From NCBI GenBank assembly GCA_010909165.1, contig MU008186.1, positions 558,001-622,000 on the forward strand: a DNA stretch of 64,000 nt. Reading direction: 5' to 3'. Below are positions 9,115 to 21,075 of this stretch, piece after piece. This DNA comes from Anthoceros angustus. Taxonomy: Eukaryota; Streptophyta; Anthocerotopsida; Anthocerotales; Anthocerotaceae. Position 1 is the stretch's first letter. Each line of letters opens with the position of its first letter. Under the pieces are notes generated by a model. The model saw only the letters and a program-made list of their open reading frames with translations. It did no database searches and had not been told where the DNA came from. A program made the position numbers and the translations under genes.

Positions 9115-12100
9115 TTATGCACTTATCGCAGAGCCATCGTTTCCTTTCCTTGTGCATATCTTACTTGTGCGAGTTGAAACAGCTCCCACATCCGGTCTTG
9201 GAGGGATTTTAGAACCTCCTCGACTCTCAACCAGCATCCACATTGACATCCTCTTCATCATGGCCACCATGTTAGGCAATTCAGCTGGTCGGGCAATGTT
9301 TCTACCAATCCGGTCACATCGCATGGCTCCGCCCAATTTGCAAAGTTGGGTATAGCATTTCCCAAACCAGCTACATGCAAGCCCGCCTTGGCCGAACACG
9401 AGAGTTGCATCACGAAACTTTCGAATCCACTTGTAGTTGCTGGACTCTACAACCAGAGGATAACCAGTTGTCCTTGCACGATATGGTTTCCACCTTTATC
9501 CTCACACATGAGATGCAAATGAACCGCCTTGCCAAATTGAATCGAAGCCATTAACGCTTCTTGGAAGGATACATTATCACTACACAAGAAGGGACGACGA
9601 GGCATGGTGGAGCCATGATATCCTATAATAGCATCCATGATGCATTGCAAATCCTCAATGTTTCTCTTTTCGCTCCATCAACTTAGCTTCAAATAAGTAA
9701 TCAACTCTACCTCCTTTTGATTCTTGGCTAGTTTGTCCATCGCTCCGAATGATGTATATCAACCTTTGGGATAATATATCAAGCTTCCGGAATATTACAA
9801 GAAATGTCCAACGTTGTCCTATTTCCCACGCGGAGGTCGAGTGACATCAGAAATAAATTGTTGACACAAAAGTGACTTGTCGACTTGGAGCTTGTGACCA
9901 TATGTGACGAGGCACAAGATGTGTCACCTTCAATACATAATCTTTGCCGTTCATAAAACTCGGTATTCCTCCGCAATATCCGCCAAGTATTCCGATCTAC
10001 AAATTCCTCCACCTTATGACGTGCTCTGTTGCCACGTACTTCGCCAATAGGAGGCCAATCATATTCAAAACCCACTCGTTTCGTAACAAAATACCCTTCA
10101 CCATCGCAAGGTTCGCTCTTCATCTAGAAGAAACTTTGTTAAATCATCTCAAGGTATGCTTGGTTCCGTCTCAATTTGCAAGGTACCAAATGAGTTACAC
10201 AAGGTTGATGAAACCTTGTGCCAATGCAACTCTGGACTTCCCTAGGTGAAGCACAAAAGTCTCTCAATTCTTCGAGGACATGATGTCTCATAAATGTATA
10301 GGCAAACCCACGGGTTGTTTTGACCGACAAGTATGTCAACAAAATCGCCAATCGCTCCTCCACCGATTCTATGAAGACATCCATACCATTGTAGAATATG
10401 GAAATAAGATTGTAGCCAAATATGTATTGATGAGAGTGCATTCCCAAGGCCACCTTGGAAAAAGACGATTTTGCAAGACCACCTTAAGAAAAGAAACAAA
10501 GTTAGTACAACACTCAAATGCAAGGTATCACCTTCAGTCACCCTCTTCACCACAAAGGATTGCAGGAAAAAGAAAAATATTTACCTGAAGCCTTGGGAAA
10601 AAACCCTTAGTTAAGGAAGTTCGAACATCTTGACATTGTAAGCGGCGGCCTATAAACTCATAGTTTTCATCATTCTCATATCTAATTGGCCAATGTAGAG
10701 ATGTTTCACTACTTGAGCTTGCTTGCCGATTGATGGTTATTGGAATGAAAAATCATTGAGTACTCATATCTTTTAGAGGTGCCTCATAACATAACTCCAA
10801 CTCCAACATAATATTCACCAAGTCTTGAGCCTCAAGTCCGGTATAGCCCTTTGAAAAGTTAGTAAGAATTGACTCAAGTGGCTTTCGCTCTACAAATCCT
10901 TGAGGAGTGCGGGGTAAGAGTGGTGTATGTGGATGCATGAGATGACCTAGAAAGTCGTGGGTAATCAATTAGGATTAATTATTATCATATTTTTACTTTT
11001 CAATGGATAATTTTTCCAACATCATGAAGATAGGATGACATTGCAGATACTATATTCTCGCTCATCGACTTGCATTGATTTAACTCCACAAGTTCTTGCA
11101 CACAATAGGTTTCAAATTTTTTGGCTGCATCAAAGGTTGAGAAGGATGATTTGATACTCAATTTGTTACATATATTAGGAACTACTTTGAGTTTTCACAT
11201 AAATTTTTAAATTTTACATACCACATGCGATATATTCTCTATGTGTTTTATTGCATTCGCTTGATAACTTGCATTTTGGAATTAGATCTATTATGTCTGA
11301 AAACTGTTTTTAGATTATTCATTTTGTGTCTAATAAACTTTCAATAAATTGCTCATTAGTTTTAAATTTATCTAAAACGTAATTACAATCAATAATTTTG
11401 GTTTCACTACACTTCCTGCGTGACATTAGATGCAATAAATGTTAGCCAACACTTCAATTCATCCTCAAACTTTGTGTTAATTTGTTCGTTTGACATCATC
11501 ATCCGAAACATGGTCAAAGGGACTAAACACGAACGCAAATAGACAAGCTTGATGAATATTAGGAAAGAGATAATCATGGAGAATGCGATATTCAGCTTGG
11601 CGGCTAGATCCCAAATGCTTACTTGCAAGTCTTAAGCCCTCAAATAAATGTTCAATTTCTATGCCTTTTGTCATCTCCCATGGTGGGAGCTTATCCATCA
11701 TCCGTCGGCATCCATCTTTGAGAATACCCGTAAAGCGAGAACCATTTTTCGACGTATTGTAGTTTTACTGCAATCATTTTACGTAAATTGCATTAGACAT
11801 TAACAAAGAGTAACTCACTTTGGCATATTGTGTAGGGAAGCATCCGTTCTGGGGCAGTTTATGATCTCTCCAAACTTGGGTACGAGTCGGATGCATCTTG
11901 GGGAACCATATGTTGCGCATGTATGCATCTGCGGAAGGTTGCAAGAGGCCATGGGCGTGTTCACGGTGGGCATACCAGATGTCTTCATGTGGTTTTCCAT
12001 CATCTTCGCACATGCTCGATCGGAAACCTAAGGAGGCCATACACCAGATCATGAAATTTGCAAATGTGTGCCCTTTGCCCGCCGCAAACAATGAGGGTAG

Positions 12101-12360
12101 ATCGTGTGTATACCCTTGGGAGTATGCACAGCTTGGAAAGCAGCGACGCCGAAGTCTTTGTGATGTCAAACGCTTCTCCGACAACTGCGGCTTTATCACT
12201 TGGGGAGAGCAGTGCCTTTTGGGATGTGAGCGGAAAGCAGGAGCCGAGCATCCTCAGTTAAGGAGAATGTCCACACCCACTGCTTCCGCCATGCCATCTA
12301 TAAGCGAGCGAAGAATTATTGCAAAAGCTTTAGTGCTAGAGATGAAATTTCCCAAGAGTG
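9115..12360 (-). pseudogene. TRN1-like: TORNADO1-like ROCO (Roc-COR GTPase) pseudogene
   Basis: Plant TORNADO1 proteins combine N-terminal leucine-rich repeats, a Ras-of-complex (Roc) GTPase domain and a COR domain, and act in tissue patterning. On the minus strand the Roc part (11,701 to 11,407) gives SIWDLA, then after a 1-bp gap QAEYRILHDYLFPN, which together form the G3 motif. INTKFEDELKCWLTFIASN follows. The COR part (10,970 to 10,587) gives GFVERKPLESIL, DLVNIMLELELCYE, FFIPITINRQ and GRRLQCQD, then LTKGFFPRLQ, ending at a GTAAAT donor. The next exon (about 10,500 to 10,140) has frameshifted YNGMDVFIES and HVLEELRDFCASP. The C-terminal part includes VGFEYDWPPI and FQEALMASIQFGKAVHLHLM. 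Lesions include TGG-to-TGA at 10,753 and frameshifts near 9,420, 10,290, 10,345 and 11,605. The upstream part (12,300 to 11,774) is poorly conserved. Confidence 0.83.
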
Positions 12361-12479
12361 ACTAATCGCAGATCACCAGTGTAGGAGACAATAGATGATA
12401 GCATGCTGTACCGCTCAGATGAATAGTGGAGCTATCATCCATGTAGTCTTCGACCTCGAGAGCAGGTCACCTTGAATCA

Positions 12480-14256
12480 TCACTGTTGAGAAGGATGATT
12501 TGATACTCAATTTGTTACATATATTAGGAACTACTGAGTTTTCACATAAATTTTTAAATTTTTACATACCACATGCGATATATTCTCTATGTGTTTTATT
12601 GCATTCGCTTGGATAACTTGCATTTTGGAATTAGATCTATTATGTCAAAACTGTTTTTTAGATTATTCATTTTGTGTCTAATAAACTTTCAATAAATTGC
12701 TCATTAGTTTTAAATTTATCTAAAACGTAATTACAATACTCTTGGTTTGACTACACTTGCTCGCGTGACATTGGACGCAATAAATGTTAACCAACACTTC
12801 AACTCATCTTCAAACTTTGTGTTAATTTGTTCGCTTGACATCATCCTAAAACATGGTCAAAGGGACTAAACACGAACGCAAATAGACAAGCTTGATGAAT
12901 ATTAGGAAAGAGATAATCATGGAGAATGATATTCAGCTTGGCCGGCTAGATCCCAAATGCTTACTTGCAAGTCTTCGCCTCGCCAAAAATGTGTTCAATT
13001 TCTATGCCTTTTGTCATCTCCCATGGTGGGAGCTTATCCATCATCCACGCCGGCATCCATCTTTGAGAATACCGAACCATTTTCTCGACGTATTGTAGTC
13101 TGCAATCATTTTACGTAAATTGCATTAGACATTAACAAAGAGTAACTCACTTTGGCATATTGTGTAGGGAAGCATCCGTTCTGGGGCAGTTTATGATCTC
13201 TCCAAACTTGGGTACGAGTGGATGCATCTTGGGGAACCATATGTTGCGCATGTATGCATCTGCGGAAGGTTGCAAGAGGCCATGGACGTGTTCACTGTGG
13301 TGGGCATACCAGATGTCTTCATGTGGTTTTCCATCATCTTCGCACATGCTCGATCGGAAACCTAAGGAGGCCATACACCAGATCATGAAATTTGAGCTGT
13401 GTGTGCCCTTTGCCCGCCGCAAACAATGAGGGGTGGATCGTGTGTATACCCTTGGGAGTAAAGCAAGCTGACGCCGGAAGTCTTTGTGATGTCAAACGCT
13501 TCTCCGACAACCGCGGCTTTATCACTTGGGGAGAGCAGCCTTTTGGGATGTGAACGGAAACGGAGCCAGCATCCCAGTTAAGGAGAATGTCCACACCCAC
13601 TGCTTCCGCCATGCCATCTTATAAATGTAATCTAAGAATTATTGCAAAAGCTTTAGTGCTAGAGATGAAATTTCCGGGCAAGAGTGACTACCGCAGAGAT
13701 CACCAGCAGAGGAGACAATAGATGATAGCACTGCCGGATCGCTCGTGAGATGAATAGTGGAGCTATCATCCATGTAGTCCCCTCACCACATGATCATCCT
13801 GAGAGATACCGTGTTGCTTGGTAGCATGGTGTGCCTTGGATTTCAAAGATTTCGCGTCTGACAGCTGCCAAGATTCAGCAGGAGGACACTGCATGAGCTT
13901 GTATAATTGTGCGTATGGCATCCGTGTTTGTTGATTATACTCACCGCACATGATGCATGTATACTTGCACCACCTCTAGATCCATATGTCACAGATGAAT
14001 TCTCCAATTAACCTTTACAATGACCCGGACAATTTGGGTGCTACGACCGCGATGACTTCAAGCGGTGGAGATCTACCAAGTCAGCTATGCTCTGTCTTGA
14101 TAAATCTGAATGATATTAAATCGACATCGCCATTTTCAAAAGCAATTTGGGAGGAAGCGTGACCATTAAAGCGTTTAAACATTGAGGGGTGTTTTCTTTT
14201 CCAGTGCATTATTATTGTGAATGCATTGCGTAGTGACCACGGATATTCGAGATGAA
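12480..14256 (-). pseudogene. TRN1-like: TORNADO1-like Roc-region partial copy 2
   Basis: This repeats the upstream and Roc segment of the copy at 11.0-12.3 kb, but lacks the COR and C-terminal exons. The G3 region at 12,932-12,960 reads WDLAGQAEYH without the 1-bp gap of copy 1. MMDKLPPWEMTKGIEIEH precedes it on the minus strand after an intron-like gap. Its 5' part (13,766-14,256) is unassigned and probably corresponds to the N-terminal region. Without COR it could at most encode an isolated GTPase domain, and frame breaks near 13,345 make even that unlikely. Confidence 0.75.
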
Positions 14257-15970
14257 GACATAAATTTTTAAATTTTTACATACCACATGCGATATATTCT
14301 CTATGTGTTTTATTGCATTCGCTTGGATAACTTGCATTTTGGAATTAGATCTATTATGTCAAAACTGTTTTTTAGATTATTCATTTTGTGTCTAATAAAC
14401 TTTCAATAAATTGCTCATTAGTTTTAAATTTATCTAAAACGTAATTACAATACTCTTGGTTTGACTACACTTGCTCGCGTGACATTGGACGCAATAAATG
14501 TTAACCAACACTTCAACTCATCTTCAAACTTTGTGTTAATTTGTTCGCTTGACATCATCCTAAAACATGGTCAAAGGGACTAAACACGAACGCAAATAGA
14601 CAAGCTTGATGAATATTAGGAAAGAGATAATCATGGAGAATGATATTCAGCTTGGCCGGCTAGATCCCAAATGCTTACTTGCAAGTCTTCGCCTCGCCAA
14701 AAATGTGTTCAATTTCTATGCCTTTTGTCATCTCCCATGGTGGGAGCTTATCCATCATCCACGCCGGCATCCATCTTTGAGAATACCGAACCATTTTCTC
14801 GACGTATTGTAGTCTGCAATCATTTTACGTAAATTGCATTAGACATTAACAAAGAGTAACTCACTTTGGCATATTGTGTAGGGAAGCATCCGTTCTGGGG
14901 CAGTTTATGATCTCTCCAAACTTGGGTACGAGTGGATGCATCTTGGGGAACCATATGTTGCGCATGTATGCATCTGCGGAAGGTTGCAAGAGGCCATGGA
15001 CGTGTTCACTGTGGTGGGCATACCAGATGTCTTCATGTGGTTTTCCATCATCTTCGCACATGCTCGATCGGAAACCTAAGGAGGCCATACACCAGATCAT
15101 GAAATTTGAGCTGTGTGTGCCCTTTGCCCGCCGCAAACAATGAGGGGTGGATCGTGTGTATACCCTTGGGAGTAAAGCAAGCTGACGCCGGAAGTCTTTG
15201 TGATGTCAAACGCTTCTCCGACAACCGCGGCTTTATCACTTGGGGAGAGCAGCCTTTTGGGATGTGAACGGAAACGGAGCCAGCATCCCAGTTAAGGAGA
15301 ATGTCCACACCCACTGCTTCCGCCATGCCATCTTATAAATGTAATCTAAGAATTATTGCAAAAGCTTTAGTGCTAGAGATGAAATTTCCGGGCAAGAGTG
15401 ACTACCGCAGAGATCACCAGCAGAGGAGACAATAGATGATAGCACTGCCGGATCGCTCGTGAGATGAATAGTGGAGCTATCATCCATGTAGTCCCCTCAC
15501 CACATGATCATCCTGAGAGATACCGTGTTGCTTGGTAGCATGGTGTGCCTTGATTTCAGACATTTCGCTGACAGCCGATTGGCCCGCAGCAGGAGGACAC
15601 TGCATGAGCTTGTATAATTGTGCGGTGTATGGCATCCGGTTTGTTGATTATACTCACGCACATGATGCATGTATGCTTGCACCACCTCTAGTCCATATGT
15701 CTGAATAGATTCTCAATTAGCACAATGCCCCGCTGGTCACACGACACGATGACTTCAAGCGGTGGAGATCACCAAGTCCGCTATATCTCTGTCGATCGTC
15801 GAATGATATTAAATCCGATATCGCCATTTTCAAAAGCAATTTGGGAGGAAGACCATTAAAACGTTTAAGCTTGTGAGGGTGGTTTCTTTCAGTGCACGTG
15901 TGTGAATGCATCGTAGTGACCATGGATATTCGAGATGAAGACATAAGTCGATCACTAACAACAGGGATGT
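12543..15970. repeat. Tandem duplication, period 1,714 bp
   Basis: Two units start at 12,543 and 14,257. The first 1.3 kb is identical by eye and the last 0.4 kb is clearly diverged. A third, older and more diverged relative is 11,198-12,460. Confidence 0.93.
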
Positions 15971-15975
15971 TGGCT
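14257..15975 (-). pseudogene. TRN1-like: TORNADO1-like Roc-region partial copy 3
   Basis: 14,257-15,553 appears identical to 12,543-13,839 at a spacing of 1,714 bp. It contains the same Roc G3 motif (14,646-14,674) and the same frame breaks. Beyond 15,553 the two copies diverge abruptly through many small indels and substitutions although they remain alignable to about 15,940. The sharp change from identity to divergence suggests either gene conversion or an assembly artefact. No COR domain is present. Confidence 0.75.
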
Positions 15976-17150
15976 TGCGTGATGTTTCTAGGAGGAAAGG
16001 ATTGTCTAGATTCTCGGAAAGAGACCTATGAATAAGACGATGTGTGAACAGACGATGAGAGAAAGCAACGATACAGGAACAAGACGGTTGGATGATAACT
16101 TATCGCACTAAGAGGTCAGGTTTGTCCCTTAAGGTTTGGTCAGACTAAAATGAGGACGTGGTCAATGCCATGAATACGTTCAGGTGGATCAGGTAAACAA
16201 ACTCTCCAAACATCTACAACAACGATGCAAGCACGGATATAAGTCTAACAAAGTTCACTTGGAGATCCATGCAATGACTATAAACTAGGAGTATTTGGCA
16301 ACCGGAGCTGATGACGGTTATATTTGGAAGGTGGCTCTGGGATGGTTGGTAACAAGCACGCCTCCTCTTCGAGATGATCATCGAAATGTGCAAAGAAGAT
16401 GCACACTTACTCATCCACCTTGTGACTTGTGATTATGTGACAAATGGTATTAGTTATACATTTTTAGTCGATGGGGAGTGTAGAATAGCAACAATTTGCT
16501 GCGATAATTTAGTTGCCGAAAACGCGATTACTTGACATTGCTCTAAGTGGATGGGTACATGAGGCGCATTTGCCACTGTGCTCCATCGGGACTCAAACAA
16601 GGCACAAGAAAAATCAAGGTTCCTCTTGCCAAGGCGCCACTTGAGCTTGAAGGCACTTCAATTCCAAATTCCATATAGGTTCTGAAATAGAAAATAGAAA
16701 ATATAATACAAAATAGAACCTTTTAATATAGTATATATAATAGAAAATAGATCCTTTTATGAATATAGAACCTAGAACCTAGGTCCAATATAGCGTCCAA
16801 TCAACGGCCCTTTCCACAACATGTACATGGTGTAGAAGACAGGACATTCCAGTGTGTCATGCCAGTTTCGAAAAACAATCGTTGGAGCTTTGGTCTGCAA
16901 CTGGGCCATCCACAGCCTTCTCAGAACAATTGGTCTAAGAGGATGCTCAGCTTTAGAAGCAGACAAAAAACCTTCCCATAATGCAGGAACTTGCGCACAA
17001 CGTGTTGAGAGCATACAACTCGAAAGGTGAGCAAACTTACTTCAAACTGTTGGTAACTCCAATGCCATGGATTCTTACATCACTTATGAGGATCTTCCTA
17101 TTTTGCCCCATACCTAGAATAAGGATGGCAACGCAAGAAACTCGCTGAGG
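15976..17150. other. No gene recognised
   Basis: Short frames exist, but none is recognisable. 16,680-16,790 is a low-complexity patch of repeated TAGAAAATAG-like words. A minus frame of about 80 codons at 16,772-17,014 has tryptophan-rich ordinary composition but no family I know. Confidence 0.5.
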
Positions 17151-17660
17151 CTTGGATGACACCCTAGAAACAATAGTGGCGCTGATGAAAACAAACAAGT
17201 CAGTTCTAACTGTCGAAGATTACTTACTCTCTACGAAACTGCTTGACAAACACTCCTGCATAATCACCATCAGAGGGAGCACCTATCATCATCGCTGTGT
17301 CCGTACCCTGGAAGACAGATATTCACGGAAGAAATATCAGTCAACCACCTCATGGAGGGCACTTCAGGCAGTTCTACAACCATCTGCCATGGGGATCAGG
17401 CCCAGGAGTAGAATGCTACCCACCTCACAGGAGGGCATTACTCCAGCCAGTCATGTTTCTTTTGTGTGCCTCCTTCAGGCCTGTGCCAGTGTCGGAGCTT
17501 TGCATCAGGCATGAGACCAATCTCTTTGGCCAAAGAGATGTGGTCTCATGGACTACCATGATTGCAGGTATGCTCAGCATGGTCTCAGTCAAGAGGCCCT
17601 CACTTTGTATGCAAGTATGCAGCGTGAGGCTTGACTGCTCCAAATCATGTCACATTCGTG
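17151..17660 (+). pseudogene. PPR gene fragment
   Basis: A plus frame from about 17,430 reads HVSFVCLLQACASVGALHQA. After a frame change it gives LFGQRDVVSWTTMIAG and then, with one missing base, YAQHGLSQEALTLYASMQRE followed by NHVTFVCL. This is one full PLS repeat plus parts of its neighbours. The upstream 17,152-17,400 frame has no clear repeat. The fragment continues directly into the triplicated 0.63-kb unit, so it is the probable source of the PPR part of that unit. Confidence 0.75.
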
Positions 17661-17689
17661 TGCCTGTCATGAGACCACTTGTCCTGCCT

Positions 17690-17890
17690 ATTGTCCCACC
17701 ACTGTCTAGGATCTGAGAACAGGTCCTGCCATAACAGCTCCAGCCTGGCTCTCTTCAAAGCTTCCTGGCTGATATCAATCCCTGCAGACGAAGCTGCGGC
17801 TGGCGGGCATGTAGAATCGACACGGATCCATGGTCGTTGCTCAGTCCTTGGTTGCGAATCCTGGCCGAACTACCCAAGTCTGGAATCGAA
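17690..17890 (-). pseudogene. OSB-type ssDNA-binding protein exon fragment, copy 1
   Basis: On the minus strand this reads RARLELLWQDLFSDPRQ then WWDNRQDK. It matches the PDF-type motif that follows the OB fold in plant organellar single-strand DNA-binding (OSB) proteins (LWxxxxxNPxxWWDNRxxK). OSB proteins suppress ectopic recombination in mitochondrial and plastid DNA. A GT splice donor could follow within ACAAGTGG. No OB-fold exon or continuation of the PDF motif is present. Only this exon was captured, so no product is expected. Confidence 0.65.
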
Positions 17891-18317
17891 AGGCGATTCA
17901 CCGAGCTCACAGCCATAGCTCCCTACGGATTTTATTAAAGTAATTTTCATATTATAGTGGAATCAAAAGTATATACGGTATTGTTGAAATTTTAATTTAG
18001 GTAGATAGGTATTACCGTTGTCAGTAAGTGGAGTTACTTAACAGGACGACATCTAAGAACAAAGGCTCACTACCTCAAGCTCCCGAACTCGTTCATACTC
18101 TGCGCAGTGCGGTCTGTGTGAAAGCTGAGGCCTGTGCACTGCACAGAGAGCGCTGTGGTCATGGACAGGCAGGAGGGAATGTCTTTGCCATGATTGCAGG
18201 TATGCTCAGCATGGTCTCAGTCAAGAGGCCCTCACTTTGTATGCAAGTATGCAGCGTGAGGGCTGCTCCAAATCATGTCACATTCGTGTGCCTGTCATGA
18301 GACCACTTGTCCTGCCT

Positions 18318-18518
18318 ATTGTCCCACCACTGTCTAGGATCTGAGAACAGGTCCTGCCATAACAGCTCCAGCCTGGCTCTCTTCAAAGCTTCCTGGCTGA
18401 TATCAATCCCTGCAGACGAAGCTGCGGCTGGCGGGCATGTAGAATCGACACGGATCCATGGTCGTTGCTCAGTCCTTGGTTGCGAATCCTGGCCGAACTA
18501 CCCAAGTCTGGAATCGAA
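18318..18518 (-). pseudogene. OSB-type exon fragment, copy 2
   Basis: Second copy of the same minus-strand exon (ELLWQDLFSDPRQWWDNR) in the middle tandem unit. It is essentially identical to copy 1 and joined to the same PPR piece at about 18,297. Confidence 0.65.
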
Positions 18519-18904
18519 AGGCGATTCACCGAGCTCACAGCCATAGCTCCCTACGGATTTTATTAAAGTAATTTTCATATTATAGTGGAATCAAAAGTAT
18601 ATACGGTATTGTTGAAATTTTAATTTAGGTAGATAGGTATTACCGTTGTCAGTAAGTGGAGTTACTTAACAGGACGACATCTAAGAACAAAGGCTCACTA
18701 CCTCAAGCTCCCGAACTCGTTCATACTCTGCGCAGTGCGGTCTGTGTGAAAGCTGAGGCCTGTGCACTGCACAGAGAGCGCTGTGGTCATGGACAGGCAG
18801 GAGGGAATGTCTTTGCCATGATTGCAGGTATGCTCAGCATGGTCTCGGTCAAGAGGCCCTCACTTTGTATGCAAGTATGCAGCGTGAGGCTTGACTGCTC
18901 CAAA

Positions 18905-19150
18905 TCATGTCACATTCGTGTGCCTGTCATGAGACCACTTGTCCTGCCTATTGTCCCACCACTGTCTAGGATCTGAGAACAGGTCCTGCCATAACAGCTC
19001 CAGCCTGGCTCTCTTCAAAGCTTCCTGGCTGATATCAATCCCTGCAGACGAAGCTGCGGCTGGCGGGCATGTAGAATCGACACGGATCCATGGTCGTTGC
19101 TCAGTCCTTGGTTGCGAATCCGAACTACCCAAGTCTGGAATCGGAAAAGG
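18905..19150 (-). pseudogene. OSB-type exon fragment, copy 3
   Basis: Third copy of the exon. Here a small deletion near 19,120 (loss of TGGC) changes the upstream frame, giving an ATG-initiated frame of 75 codons that includes VDSTCPPAAASSAGIDISQE before the WWDNR motif. Still only one exon. Confidence 0.65.
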
Positions 19151-19445
19151 GATTCACCGAGCTCACAGCCATAGCTCCCTACGGATTTTATTAAAGTAAT
19201 TTTCATATTATAGTGGAATCAAAAGTATATACGGTATTGTTGAAATTTTAATTTAGGTAGATAGGTATTACCGTTGTCAGTAAGTGGAGTTACTTAACAG
19301 GACGACATCTAAGAACAAAGGCTACTACCTGAAAGCTCCCGAACTCGTTCATACTCTGTGCGGTCTGTGTGAAAGCTGAGGCCTGTGCACTGCACAGAGA
19401 GCGCTGTGGTCATGGACAGGCAGGAGGGAATGTCTTTGCCGCATG

Positions 19446-20955
19446 ATGTGCTTGGGGCGCACGACTCTCTCAGATTTGGTTTGCCTGCTCTGAAACAAGA
19501 TGCCTTGCCGAGGCATCCTGCAGACTGTGCAGCGCACGCATCAGAAGTTGCATGAGGACACCAGGAAAACCATGCTGAGACACCTACAGGGGTCGGCTTT
19601 TGTCACAAAGCTGGACATTGAGCAGCAGATTCTGTCTCGGTAATGAGCTCCCTGTCAGCTAGGACTTGCTCTTCTTCGTGTTCCGGAGACTTATATGGTA
19701 CTTCAGCGTGCAGCGCACGCATCAGAAGTTGCATGAGGACACCAGGAAAACCATGCTGAGACACCTACAGGGGTCGGCTTTTGTCACAAAGCTGGACATT
19801 GAGCAGCAGATTCTGTCTCGGTAATGAGCTCCCTGTCAGCTAGGACTTGCTCTTCTTCGTGTTCCGGAGACTTATATGGTACTTGGGTGCGCGTGCAACC
19901 AGGTTTGGTTCCTTCCTCCATGCTTGGCTTGGACTCCTACAATAGGACCCTGGAGAGCTTCGGTTTTGAAGACTATCTCAATGGTAAGCACTGTGTGCTG
20001 GAGCACACCTGAAGTTTGAGACTTGGTTAGGGCATGTTGTCTCATGACCTCCTCCTGGTGTCTGCAGATCCGCAGACTCTGAATTGTTCACACCAGCTGA
20101 TTTGCATCATGGGATGGAAGTTCGGCTTGGATTGTCTAGTGGTCCTGTTTCAGTCGTTCACATGAGCCCAGGTAGTGCATATGTTTTGCACCAGAATGTG
20201 TCCCTTTTCATATGGCGGTTGTCAGCTTGAAGCTTTTCAGGAAAGGTTGAGGATACACAAGACCTCTGCTACAAAGTGCTTGACAGTCTTGAACTAATTA
20301 CATTAGGCTACTACCTACTGGGTTTCGAGAAAGTATTTGCATCAATGCCGATCCCCACAAGAACACGACCCATTCTGAAAACGGTGAATACGGTGTGCAT
20401 CTGTGTTGGTCACGGCAGCTAGAGAGTCACATCAAAGGTTCGTTTTCCTGCGTTTACAGACAGGTACCCCAGAAGTCATTCACATCACTCACAGGATGAA
20501 TATTATTTTCTATAGCAGTGAAGACTTACATGAGGACCGAAGATAGAGAGAAATATTCGGGAATGACATGCCCAAGAACCAGATTAGCATCAGTGACAGC
20601 CAGCTCTCCTCCCTGCCATAGCACACTGGTCCCGGATGAGCACTGACGGATTCTGGCCCCACCTGTACCAACCTCTTACCAACTCAGGAGCTCAGCCCTG
20701 CACCTTATGTGCTTTCTCTTGCTTCCTAACACCTAGCATCGTAATACCAAAGATGCACTGCAGGTGCCCTCCGTGCTGGGCACCAAGGATGCACCTCAGT
20801 ACCTTGAAGACTCCTGCCTGAAACTTCAATTTTGAGCCCCGACTACAACTGTGTTGATATCAAGTTGTGGAGCCTGCATGTGATTTCCAATTCAAAGAGT
20901 TTGTGACTTGTGAAAGAAATTGGATGGCCACAACAATTTTCTGAAATGAGTAATA
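19446..20955 (+). other. Unassigned stretch with a tandem duplication
   Basis: 19,527-19,703 is repeated at 19,708-19,884 (period 181 bp). A frame within each unit reads KLHEDTRKTMLRHLQGSAF then VTKLDIEQQILSR, and downstream LGLDSYNRTLESFGFEDYLN. These look like real coding exons with possible splice sites, but I cannot name the family. From 20,090 a frame gives FTPADLHHGMEVRLGLSSG. Nothing else was recognised to 20,955. Confidence 0.45.
19527..19884 (+). repeat. Tandem duplication, period 181 bp
   Basis: GTGCAGCGCACGCATCAGAA begins at 19,527 and 19,708. The two copies look identical to TATATGGTACT. The unit covers one coding-like exon of unknown family and its flank. Confidence 0.93.
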
Positions 20956-20957
20956 TG

Positions 20958-21075
20958 AATCTTACTTGAATGATAACACCTGCAGTTTGAGTTTCAAAGA
21001 TTTGCGCAGCTCCCCGCATACCGACTCACATCCGTGGATGTTCCTCCCATGTCGAAGCCAATCAGCTGTATGAGT
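20958..21075 (-). pseudogene. OXP1-like: 5-oxoprolinase exon fragment (hydantoinase-A ATPase motif)
   Basis: 5-oxoprolinase hydrolyses 5-oxoproline to glutamate with ATP in cytosolic glutathione recycling. The minus strand reads LIGFDMGGTSTDVSRYAGS and, after a one-base frame change, QIFETQTAGVIIQ, followed by a GTAAG donor at about 20,960. A CAG acceptor lies just before LIGFDMGG. The DMGGTSTDVSRY block is the conserved phosphate-binding segment of the OplA/hydantoinase-A family. Upstream sequence to 21,230 is intron-like. Only this exon is recognisable here, with other exons at 21.5 and 22.0 kb. Confidence 0.8.

Larger units (their letters stand above)
17545..19445. repeat. Three tandem units of about 630 bp joining PPR and OSB pieces
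   Basis: The word GCAGGTATGCTCAGCATGG starts near 17,563, 18,195 and 18,823, giving spacings of 632 and 628 bp. Each unit contains about 120 bp of PPR coding sequence on plus, an OSB exon on minus, and about 300 bp of non-coding sequence ending in CAGGAGGGAATGTCTTTGCC. Units differ by a few small indels, for example TTGACT present in units 1 and 3 but not in unit 2. Unit 3 ends at about 19,440, where a different sequence begins. Confidence 0.92.

Noticed and set aside
11774-12199. 141-codon minus frame as an independent gene
   Set aside because: It is the upstream part of the ROCO pseudogene, with frame breaks in its two other copies. It has no independent family signature.
19824-20012. LESFGFEDYLN as a possible NF-YB histone-fold fragment
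   Set aside because: Only a short resemblance to the GFEDY word. The rest of the histone fold is absent and surrounding residues do not match.
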